Part shown: positions 26,254 to 33,481 of the stretch, one piece after another
Layout of the letters: every line of letters starts with the position of its first letter
How positions within the stretch are numbered: position 1 is the stretch's first letter
From: Gammaproteobacteria bacterium
GTDB taxonomy: Bacteria; Pseudomonadota; Gammaproteobacteria; Thiohalobacterales; Thiohalobacteraceae
Length of the DNA stretch: 33,481 bases
Direction: 5' to 3'
Assembly: GCA_002699185.1 (NCBI GenBank)
Contig: PABG01000056.1
Location: forward strand, 1-33,481
Translations under genes and position numbers: made by a program
The notes under the pieces: generated by a model
Databases searched by the model: none
The model's input: the letters and a program-made list of their open reading frames with translations, nothing else
Told to the model about the DNA's origin: nothing

Positions 26254-26337
26254 CCTGTCATTGCGAGCGCAGCGCGGCAATCTCGAAACAGTTGCATCTG
26301 CAGCACGAGATTGCCGCGCTGCGCTCGCAATGACAGG
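26254..26337. repeat. REP/MITE-like element with perfect 32-base inverted arms
   Basis: The arms at 26254-26285 and 26306-26337 are perfect inverted copies of 32 bases around a 20-base spacer. Each arm holds GTCATTGCGAGCGCAGCGCG and then GCAATCTCG. Same family as 6491-6635 and 11685-11770; this copy is the most intact. It occupies the gap between the convergent DUF4340 gene and lpd and could act as a bidirectional transcript end. Confidence 0.9.
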
Positions 26338-26369
26338 ATCGCCCGCGGACTGGCAATAAGGTTGAGGGG

Positions 26370-27776
26370 CTATTTCAGCGGCCGCAGCTCGACCGGGTGG
26401 TCCAGCTCCACATCGAACTTACCCTTCAGGTCATACAGCGCCGCCTGCAGTCCCTCCTCCATGGTGGGGTGATAGAAGGGCAGACTGAGCAGGTCGAACA
26501 CGGTCAGGTTCTGGCTGATGGCCCAGCACAGCAGATGCCCCAGGTGCTCGGCCATGGCGGCGACGAAGGTCGCGCCCAGGATGCGGCCATCCTGTTTATC
26601 GGCATAGACCCGCAACACGCCGCGGTTGCGGCCCATGATGATGGCCCGGCCCAGCAGCCCCATCTTCACCTCGCCGACGGCGATGGCCGATTCATCCAGC
26701 TCGCCCCAGCCCCGGCCGACCATTACGATGTTCGGGTCACAGAAGGTGATGGAGAGCGGTGTCTTGCGCTCGAAGGCCACAGGCCTGTCCTGCACCGCAT
26801 TGAAGCCGGCGATGCGGCCCTCGTCACCGGCCTCGTGCAGGATGGGACGCTCGCCGGTCACGTCGCCGGCGATGAACACCGGCAGTTCGCCGACCTGCAT
26901 GGTATGCGGATCGAATGCCGGCACGCCCGCATCATTCAGTTCCACCCCCAGCACCTCGAGATTGAGCGCCTTCACATTGGGCACCCGGCCCATGCACACC
27001 AGCAGCTTGTCGACCACCACCTCGTTGTCGCCGGCCGTCACCTTGAGTTTGCCCTCACCGGCCTCGCTCACCTCGGCTTTCTCGCCCAGCCACAGCGGGA
27101 ATTCCTTGCCGATCAACTCGATGGCGGTATCACGGGCAACCGGGTCCTCCAGCCCGCCGATGGTCCCGGCCATATCGATGCCGGTGACATCGACGCCGAA
27201 GCGGTGCAGGGCCTGGCCCAGTTCCAGTCCGATCACGCCCAGGCCGATCACGGCAACCGACTCCGGCAGGTCCTCCTGTTCGAAGAACTCGTCGGTGGTC
27301 AGGATGCGGTCGCGGAAAGGCTCCCAGGCGCCGGGCACCAGCGGCGTCGAACCGGTGGCGATGATGACCTTCTTCGCCTCGATCCGCTCGCCGTTCACCT
27401 CGAGCACACCGGGCTCGACGAAGCGGGCGTTGCCCTCGATGAACTCCTTCTCGCTCATCTCGTCGGTACTGGTGGACAGCACCTTGTCGACGAACACGTC
27501 ACGCAGATCCTGCACATGCTCCATTGCGTCTTCCTGATTCAGGATCAGCTGTTCGCCGCCCTCGATACCCTCGCGATCGAAGATGCTGCGCCGGTGCATG
27601 TCCTCGCCGATCTGGATGGCGACCTTGGACGGCATGCAGCCGACACGGGCGCAGGTGGTGCCCAGTTCGCCGCCGTCGATCAGCACCCAGTTGTCGGTGG
27701 CCTTGCGCACCTGGCCGACGGCATACAGGCCGGCGCTGCCGGCACCGAGGATGGCAACATCTACTTGTCTGGTCAT
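26370..27776 (-). CDS. lpd: Dihydrolipoyl dehydrogenase (orphan, Lpd3-like)
   Basis: A 468-aa FAD/NAD disulfide oxidoreductase. It has FAD-binding GAGSAG (11-16), the redox-active C42-x4-C47 in TTCARVGCMPSK, the NAD motif GLGVIGLELG (about 177-186), a second FAD stretch FIAGDVTGE and the C-terminal FYHPTMEE with catalytic His-Glu near 436-441. Full length. It normally reoxidises lipoyl groups of pyruvate or 2-oxoglutarate dehydrogenase or the glycine cleavage system. No E1 or E2 gene adjoins, so it may serve another lipoyl or thiol system (inference). ATG with AAGGG upstream. Divergent from mutM. Confidence 0.9.
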   Translation of the reverse strand: MTRQVDVAILGAGSAGLYAVGQVRKATDNWVLIDGGELGTTCARVGCMPSKVAIQIGEDMHRRSIFDREGIEGGEQLILNQEDAMEHVQDLRDVFVDKVLSTSTDEMSEKEFIEGNARFVEPGVLEVNGERIEAKKVIIATGSTPLVPGAWEPFRDRILTTDEFFEQEDLPESVAVIGLGVIGLELGQALHRFGVDVTGIDMAGTIGGLEDPVARDTAIELIGKEFPLWLGEKAEVSEAGEGKLKVTAGDNEVVVDKLLVCMGRVPNVKALNLEVLGVELNDAGVPAFDPHTMQVGELPVFIAGDVTGERPILHEAGDEGRIAGFNAVQDRPVAFERKTPLSITFCDPNIVMVGRGWGELDESAIAVGEVKMGLLGRAIIMGRNRGVLRVYADKQDGRILGATFVAAMAEHLGHLLCWAISQNLTVFDLLSLPFYHPTMEEGLQAALYDLKGKFDVELDHPVELRPLK

Positions 27777-27804
27777 GGCTTGGCCCTTGTTGCTGAGTAT
27801 GTTG

Positions 27805-27832
27805 CGAAACGGTGCGGACAGACACCGTTCCG
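27805..27832. promoter_or_regulatory. Inverted repeat in the lpd-mutM divergent region
   Basis: AACGGTG (27808-27814) and CACCGTT (27823-27829) are perfect 7-base arms 8 bases apart. CG/CG pairs lengthen the arms beyond one mismatch. It sits 29 bases before the lpd start codon and just upstream of the possible mutM promoter, a fit for an operator or the base of a leader hairpin. No regulator can be named. Confidence 0.35.
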
Positions 27833-27841
27833 AGGATGATA

Positions 27842-27869
27842 TTGTGGCTTTGCGCGAGACTGGTATTCT
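27842..27869 (+). promoter_or_regulatory. Possible mutM promoter
   Basis: -35 TTGTGG (27842-27847), a 16-base spacer and -10 TATTCT (27864-27869) with an extended TGG before it. It lies 39 bases before the mutM ATG. The match is moderate and not unique. Confidence 0.4.
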
Positions 27870-27908
27870 AACGTCCCCGACCAGAGCTGACGAAATCCCT
27901 GCGATCCC

Positions 27909-28724
27909 ATGCCTGAATTACCCGAAGTCGAGACCACACGGCGTGGGATCGAACCGCATCTGCTCGGCCGCCGCATCGCCCGACTGGTGGTCCGCGAACG
28001 CCGGCTGCGCTGGCCGGTGCCGCGCGGCCTGGAGGCGCGCCTGGCCGGACAACGTATCCATGCGGTACGCCGCCGCGCCAAGTACCTGCTCATCGAACTG
28101 GACACCGGCACCCTGATCCTGCACCTGGGCATGTCGGGTGCGCTGCGCATCCTGCCCGCGGCGACACCCCCGGGCAAACACGACCACCTGGACCTGGAAC
28201 TGGACGACGGCCAGTGCCTGCGTCTGACCGACCCGCGCCGCTTCGGCGCCCTGCTCTGGACCACCCGATCACCGGAGTCGCACAAGCTGCTGCGCGAGCT
28301 CGGCCCCGAGCCGCTGTCGGATGACTTCAATGGGGACTATCTGTTCGAACTGTCACGCGGCCGCCGGGCGGCGGTGAAGAGCTTCATCATGGACAGCCAC
28401 GTCGTGGTGGGTGTGGGCAACATCTACGCCAACGAGGCGCTGTTTCTGGCCGGCATTCATCCGGCCCGGGCGGCCGGCCGCATCAGCCGCAAACGCTATA
28501 CAGCCCTGGCGGCCGCCATCAAGGCGGTGCTGGAGCAGTCCATCCGGGTCGGCGGCACGACGCTGCGGGATTTCACCGGCAGCGACGGCCGGCCCGGCTA
28601 CTTCCGCCAGTCGCTGCGGGTCTATGAGCGCGCCGGCCAGCCCTGCCCGGTCTGCGGCGAGCCGATACGGCTGAAACGCATCGGTCAGCGCTCGAGCTAT
28701 TACTGTCCCCACTGCCAGACGTAG
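27909..28724 (+). CDS. mutM: Formamidopyrimidine-DNA glycosylase
   Basis: A 271-aa base-excision repair enzyme that removes 8-oxoguanine and formamidopyrimidines and cuts the abasic site. The catalytic P2-E3 (MPELPEVET), K58 and the helix-two-turn-helix with [13 protein letters not shown] are in place. The C-terminal zinc finger is complete (C246, C249, C266, C269). Standard length. ATG start. The stop codon TAG lies in a palindromic repeat shared with the converging ggt gene, six bases away. Confidence 0.97.
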   Translation: MPELPEVETTRRGIEPHLLGRRIARLVVRERRLRWPVPRGLEARLAGQRIHAVRRRAKYLLIELDTGTLILHLGMSGALRILPAATPPGKHDHLDLELDDGQCLRLTDPRRFGALLWTTRSPESHKLLRELGPEPLSDDFNGDYLFELSRGRRAAVKSFIMDSHVVVGVGNIYANEALFLAGIHPARAAGRISRKRYTALAAAIKAVLEQSIRVGGTTLRDFTGSDGRPGYFRQSLRVYERAGQPCPVCGEPIRLKRIGQRSSYYCPHCQT

Positions 28725-28753
28725 GTCGGGTCAGCGCAGCGTAACCCGACCTG
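28721..28753. repeat. REP-like palindrome joining the ends of mutM and ggt
   Basis: Arms AGGTCGGGT (28723-28731) and ACCCGACCT (28744-28752) around a 12-base CAGCGCAGCGTA loop. It contains the mutM TAG (28722-28724) and the ggt TGA (28731-28733, minus strand) as well as the last codons of ggt. It has no T-tract but may end both transcripts. The TCAGCGCAGCGTAACCC core resembles REP-like repeats. Confidence 0.78.
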
Positions 28754-30455
28754 CAGACTGTTCAATCAGGGCCTTCCCGACTCCCCTTGGATCACTCGCG
28801 GCCCGCACCTCGCCGGTAGCACGATTCCACAGAATCGCCTGCATGTTGCCGTAGGGGCGGTCCAGCGGCTTGAGCGCATGCCCCATCTCTTCCAGATGCA
28901 ACTGCATTTCGCCATCGAACGCCTCCGGCTCGAACTGAATCGCATCCGGCAGATATTGGTGATGGAAGCGCGGCTCGCCGACCCAGTCCTGCGGCGGCTT
29001 GCCGGCGGCAAAATCCAGAATGCCGTGCAGCACCATGGTGATGATGCGGCTGCCGCCGGGCGTGCCCAGGATGCCGACCCGGTCATCGGTCTCGACGAAG
29101 GTGGGCGACATGCTGGAGAGCATGCGCTTTCCCGGTGCAATGGCATTGGCCTCGGTGCCGACCAGACCGTAGGCGTTGGGCACGCCCGGCTTGGCGGAAA
29201 AGTCGTCCATCTCATCATTGAGCAGCACGCCGGTGCCGGGCACCACGAAGCCAGCCCCGAAGGGATAGTTGATGCTGAGCGTGGCCGCGACGCGGTTGCC
29301 CTCCCGATCCAGGATGGAGAAGTGCGTGGTGTGATTGCCGCCACCGAGGGCCTCCGGCCCCGGCAGCGAATCGCTCGGCGTGGCCTGGTCGCGACGGATG
29401 CCGTTGCGCAGCCCGGCAGCGTAATGGGGACTGGTGAGCATCGCGACCGGCACTTCGACGAAATCGGTATCGCCCAGATAGACCGCGCGGTCGCGGTAGG
29501 CGCGGCGCATGGCCTCGACGATCAGGTGGGTGCGTTCGACCTCGCCCAGCGTGCGCAACTCATAGCCTTCCAGGATATTGAGCATGGTCACCAGCGCAAT
29601 CCCGCCCGAGGACGGCGGCGCGGCGCTGGTGATGCGCATGCCGTGGTATTCCCCGCGTACAGGTTCGCGTTCGATGACCTGATATTCATCCAGGTCCCGC
29701 TGCGTCCAGATACCGCCGGCCGCGCGCACGCCTGCGACCAGCCTGTCCGCGACCTCACCGGCATAGAAACCGCCCCACCCCTGCTCGGCCAGGGCCTGCA
29801 GCGTGTCCGCCAGTTCAGGCTGACGGATCACTGTCCCCTCGGCGGGCACCTCGCCATCGCGCAGGAAGATGCGCGCGGCCGCCTCCGACTCGAGCAGAAC
29901 GTCCTTGCGAAAAGCCGCCATGCGGCGGTAATGGGCATCCACTTCGAAGCCCTCGCGCGCCAGCCGGATCGCCGGCGCCAGGCTCCGGGCCAGCGGCAGG
30001 CGCCCATATTTCTCTGCCAGGTGCACCAGCGCCGCCGGCTCGCCCGGTATCCCGGCCGCCAGCGGTCCGTTCATGGAAGCGCCGGGGATCACATTGCCCG
30101 CGTCATCGAGATACATATCCCGGTGCGCGGCCAGCGGCGCCCGCTCCCGGCCGTCAACCATGACATCGCGCTTCTCGTCAGCGACATGCAGCAGCCAGAA
30201 ACCGCCGCCGCCGATACCGGAACTGTAGGGCTCGACCACCGCCAGCGCCACGCTGACCGCCACTGCGGCATCGAAGGCGTTGCCGCCCGCGGCCAGGACA
30301 TCGAAACCGGCCTCGGTGGCCCGGGGATGGGCGGAGGCGATGGCAGCGGCACCGGGACTATCCGCAAGAGGCGCTGCCCGCGCAATGGCACAGAGCGCCA
30401 GAAGCAGGAAAGGCAGAAATCTCGAAACAGATATAAAAGGAAAGCGTGAAAGCAT
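28731..30455 (-). CDS. ggt: Gamma-glutamyltransferase
   Basis: A 574-aa periplasmic N-terminal nucleophile hydrolase acting on glutathione and gamma-glutamyl compounds. It has a signal peptide (hydrophobic LPFLLLALCAIARA) and then the family's GAAAIASAHPRATEAGFDVLAAGGNAFDAAVAV-type start. The autoprocessing site is GNHTTHFS with the nucleophile Thr about residue 373, and late GTPGGSRII binds substrate. The frame opens with GTG at 30467, but the ATG at 30455 has AGGTG 9 bases upstream and leads into the signal peptide, so it is preferred. The last four codons lie in a repeat. Confidence 0.93.
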   Translation of the reverse strand: MLSRFPFISVSRFLPFLLLALCAIARAAPLADSPGAAAIASAHPRATEAGFDVLAAGGNAFDAAVAVSVALAVVEPYSSGIGGGGFWLLHVADEKRDVMVDGRERAPLAAHRDMYLDDAGNVIPGASMNGPLAAGIPGEPAALVHLAEKYGRLPLARSLAPAIRLAREGFEVDAHYRRMAAFRKDVLLESEAAARIFLRDGEVPAEGTVIRQPELADTLQALAEQGWGGFYAGEVADRLVAGVRAAGGIWTQRDLDEYQVIEREPVRGEYHGMRITSAAPPSSGGIALVTMLNILEGYELRTLGEVERTHLIVEAMRRAYRDRAVYLGDTDFVEVPVAMLTSPHYAAGLRNGIRRDQATPSDSLPGPEALGGGNHTTHFSILDREGNRVAATLSINYPFGAGFVVPGTGVLLNDEMDDFSAKPGVPNAYGLVGTEANAIAPGKRMLSSMSPTFVETDDRVGILGTPGGSRIITMVLHGILDFAAGKPPQDWVGEPRFHHQYLPDAIQFEPEAFDGEMQLHLEEMGHALKPLDRPYGNMQAILWNRATGEVRAASDPRGVGKALIEQSAGRVTLR

Positions 30456-30509
30456 CGGCGGTTGCACCTGTCGCGAAACGGGTTCCGATTACGATAAGGC
30501 GAACACCAG

Positions 30510-30540
30510 AAAAAACAAGGCGGCCCAAAGGCCGCCTTGT
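30510..30540 (-). terminator. Intrinsic terminator of the PEP-CTERM operon
   Basis: An 11-base perfect stem (30515-30525 with 30530-30540; core AAGGCGGCC and GGCCGCCTT) with a 4-base CAAA loop. On the minus strand it is followed by six T residues (plus-strand A 30510-30515, partly in the stem). It lies 22 bases after the PEP-CTERM stop codon and separates that gene from ggt. Confidence 0.88.
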
Positions 30541-30562
30541 CGAAGAGGAGAATCAGGTGCAA

Positions 30563-31075
30563 TCAACGCCGGCGGCGTGCCAGCCCGACCAGTCCCAGCA
30601 GGCCTGAACCGAACAGCCAGACGGCGGCGGGGACCGGAACAGGGCTAGTTGTAAAACTAGCACCATCCCATTCGCCGTATAACCCATCGGCTCCAGTAAA
30701 GTAGGTGAAATATGCATCGAACTCGCCATCACCCGAAGAATAATTCAGGTCCGTCAGCACGTTTGACGACAGTGTCATATACTCAGCAACCAGATCGAAA
30801 TCTGAGTAGGTTTTGCTACCTACATTAAAACTGATCGAATTGCCGGGATCCGCGAAATAAATGGTCCCCGAGCCACCTGCTGCGAGCACACTGTCATCGA
30901 ACACTCCACTGGCAGTGATTGTGCCGCCCCCACTCAGATTAAAAATATTCGAGGCATCGACGACCACCACATTGCCGGTAACTTCGAAATTAACTAAGGC
31001 GGCCTGCGCGGTCCCCACGCACCCCATCAATGTGACAACCGAAAAGCCTATATAACGAATTATGGTTGTAATCAT
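30563..31075 (-). CDS. PEP-CTERM (VPxPA type) sorted exoprotein
   Basis: A 170-aa secreted protein. A Sec signal (GFSVVTLMGCVGTAQA) is followed by a low-complexity, beta-rich mature part rich in S, G, D, N and aromatic residues (SGGGTITASGVFDDS; YFTYFTGADGLYGEWDG). The C-terminus is a sorting tag: VPVPAAVW, hydrophobic LFGSGLLGLVGLA, then RRRR (146-170). Such tags are cut by exosortase, here not in the window, and the product is linked to surface or exopolysaccharide. The ATG at 31075 has GGAGGAG upstream, against an open frame starting 15 codons earlier. Lower GC than the neighbours. It follows the Cys-rich gene by 25 bases. Confidence 0.88.
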   Translation of the reverse strand: MITTIIRYIGFSVVTLMGCVGTAQAALVNFEVTGNVVVVDASNIFNLSGGGTITASGVFDDSVLAAGGSGTIYFADPGNSISFNVGSKTYSDFDLVAEYMTLSSNVLTDLNYSSGDGEFDAYFTYFTGADGLYGEWDGASFTTSPVPVPAAVWLFGSGLLGLVGLARRRR

Positions 31076-31100
31076 GATTCTCCTCCAAGGTACCCTGTTA

Positions 31101-31682
31101 TTACAGTCCCAGCGCGTCACATGCCTGTGTCAGTGCCGCCATACAGGACTGCGCTTCTTCTGCCGTTATAGTCTGATTGCGAACCTTCGGCGGCACAGTG
31201 TTTATGTCCACGTAGGCACAACGCGTACTCTCAGTATCTGCAAAAGCGTAACGTGTTGCCGGTGCAGAATCGATTAACTGTATACGACCTGAGTTGCGCA
31301 GACAGGACGCAGCAATCCCATCCGAGGTAATAACAGCCAACTCCTCACTGCTCCAGCAGGGGCAAGGCGCCTGGATACAGGGCATATCAGGATCGCCAGC
31401 CTTCATTTTCTTGCGATAATTATCGAGGATTTTGGTATTCGGCGGCTGCTTATCCACCGTATCCAGATCCTGCGCCTCACAGTAGGCGACGCAGAGGCCG
31501 TACAGCCCGGGCGTGGCGCCCATGAGTTCATCGCAGACACCCTCATTGGCCGGCGTCTCGCCGTCCGGCGTGCTGGCAGCGGCAGGAGCGGCAAAGCCGA
31601 TCGCGCCGGCCACCAGGATGGCGGCCGCGGTGAAGACGCTGGTACGGATGCGCTTGAGCAGCGCGCGGCTGTTGTTATTCAT
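31101..31682 (-). CDS. Cysteine-rich secreted protein of unknown function
   Basis: A 193-aa protein with a signal peptide (basic RALLKRIRTSVF, hydrophobic AAAILVAGAIGFAAPAAAS) and ten cysteines in the mature part, none in the signal. They fall in CDELMGATPGLYGLCVAYCEAQD and CIQAPCPCW motifs, then four spaced singles. An even number fits disulfides after export. The TPGLYGLCVAYCEAQD/CPCW pattern recalls short secreted proteins of other marine or environmental gammaproteobacteria, from memory only. ATG start with GGAGGA about 9 bases upstream. First gene of a two-gene unit with the PEP-CTERM gene (25-base gap). Lower GC than neighbouring genes. Confidence 0.8.
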   Translation of the reverse strand: MNNNSRALLKRIRTSVFTAAAILVAGAIGFAAPAAASTPDGETPANEGVCDELMGATPGLYGLCVAYCEAQDLDTVDKQPPNTKILDNYRKKMKAGDPDMPCIQAPCPCWSSEELAVITSDGIAASCLRNSGRIQLIDSAPATRYAFADTESTRCAYVDINTVPPKVRNQTITAEEAQSCMAALTQACDALGL

Positions 31683-31779
31683 CGTGTGGGTCCTCCTGCA
31701 CTGACCGGCCCGGCATTCGGGCCGTCTAATTATGGTTTTGGGTCAACTTCAAGCATGATTGATACCACCCATGAAAATC

Positions 31780-31806
31780 ATATCTGTAACAGTATGTTAC
31801 AGATAT
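31780..31806. promoter_or_regulatory. Perfect 27-base palindrome upstream of the Cys-rich/PEP-CTERM unit
   Basis: Arms ATATCTGTAACA (31780-31791) and its exact inverse (31795-31806) with a 3-base GTA centre. It is AT-rich, has no T-tract on either side and lies 98 bases before the Cys-rich protein's start codon, in a region poor in GC. Its size and symmetry suit an operator for a dimeric regulator. It could also form RNA structure. No regulator is known to me for this site. Confidence 0.6.
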
Positions 31807-31912
31807 CGTCGGACAAAGCACGAGGGGGATTTGCTAACTTTTCCGACAGAACTGCGGCGTGTGGAGCGGACGCTGAAAGATACTATTCCATTAAATTTCA
31901 ATAAATTAAAAC

Positions 31913-31940
31913 AAAAACACCGGGCCAGGGGCCCGGTGTT
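31913..31940 (-). terminator. Intrinsic terminator after the ferredoxin gene
   Basis: A 10-base stem (31917-31926 and 31930-31939; core CACCGGGCC and GGCCCGGTG) with a 3-base AGG loop. On the minus strand it is followed by TTTTT (31917-31913) and GTTTT. It ends the rsmD-coaD-ferredoxin unit. The 298-base gap between the ferredoxin gene and the next minus-strand gene holds this terminator and the 27-base palindrome; a clear promoter was not found. Confidence 0.88.
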
Positions 31941-31980
31941 AAGTATCTCGTCGCTGAGGACGCTGGATGCGGCAGGGAAT

Positions 31981-32247
<267 letters not shown>

Positions 32248-32294
32248 TCAGGACTGCCGCGCCAGGCGCGGGGGTATATCAGATGAAAGTGATA

Positions 32295-33384
<1,090 letters not shown>

Positions 33385-33481
33385 GACTTTCCGCTTGTTG
33401 ATTGATGCACAGCGCCCGGGCCTCCTGTTACGGGATGCCCGACCGTTCATGCACTGCTCAGGGCGCGTTATCGGACCGGCA
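33385..33481. other. Upstream edge region before rsmD
   Basis: The last 97 bases hold no complete gene. On the minus strand an in-frame TGA at 33460-33458 could end a gene whose body lies beyond the window; seven residues are not enough to name it. No clear promoter was found for rsmD. Confidence 0.25.

Noticed and set aside
26397-27839. Open frame of 480 codons on the plus strand opposite lpd
   Set aside because: Antisense shadow with His/Gln/Asp-rich composition; lpd has all its catalytic motifs.
28878-30449. Open frame of 523 codons on the plus strand opposite ggt
   Set aside because: Antisense shadow; ggt has a signal peptide and catalytic site on the other strand.

Overview
This window is GC-rich, densely packed bacterial chromosome. 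The gene families and their order point to a gammaproteobacterium. The run radC | coaBC-dut-algC-argB ... pyrE | crc/xth, with rpmB-rpmG beside radC, matches the arrangement known from Pseudomonas. The pilT | yggS-proC-yggT-yggU block is also a classic gammaproteobacterial neighbourhood. Two TauE/SafE-type exporters and a PEP-CTERM protein would suit an environmental, possibly sulfur-oxidising lineage such as the Chromatiales, but the sequence does not prove this. I recognise 34 protein-coding genes, one of them (rpmG, 55 aa) very short. I found no tRNA, rRNA, CRISPR array, prophage or intact insertion sequence.

Layout. (1) 1-3730: pilT (minus) diverges from yggS-proC-yggT-yggU. (2) 3900-6480: a large dynamin-like GTPase ended by a strong terminator, then a secreted DUF4426 protein. 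(3) 6490-10740: a COG2836-type membrane protein and a Crc-clade exonuclease III (minus), divergent from pyrE; then a TauE/SafE exporter and a DUF4124 protein lying between two composite palindromic repeats. (4) 10740-17440: argB, algC (long membrane-anchored form), dut and coaBC on the minus strand, divergent from radC and rpmB-rpmG. (5) 17500-22180: a delta-9-type desaturase, an EAL-HDOD protein and a solitary HyuA-type hydantoinase/oxoprolinase subunit. (6) 22235-26182: a four-gene Gld-like operon (ABC ATPase, ABC-2 permease, GldG-like protein, DUF4340 protein). (7) 26370-30455: an orphan dihydrolipoamide dehydrogenase diverging from mutM, which converges on gamma-glutamyltransferase. (8) 30510-31910: a two-gene unit of lower GC encoding a cysteine-rich secreted protein and a PEP-CTERM protein, bounded by terminators and preceded by a perfect 27-bp palindrome. 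(9) 31980-33384: rsmD-coaD-ferredoxin, a conserved housekeeping set.

The most unusual layer is intergenic. At least seven REP/MITE-like palindromes of several families sit in the gaps. One has perfect 32-bp arms, two are nested palindromes-within-palindromes, and two supply the stop codons of adjacent genes. The best candidates for undescribed biology are the secreted Cys-rich/PEP-CTERM pair, the Gld-like ABC operon, the dynamin-like GTPase with an altered P-loop, and the nested repeats. None of these functions can be proven from sequence alone.
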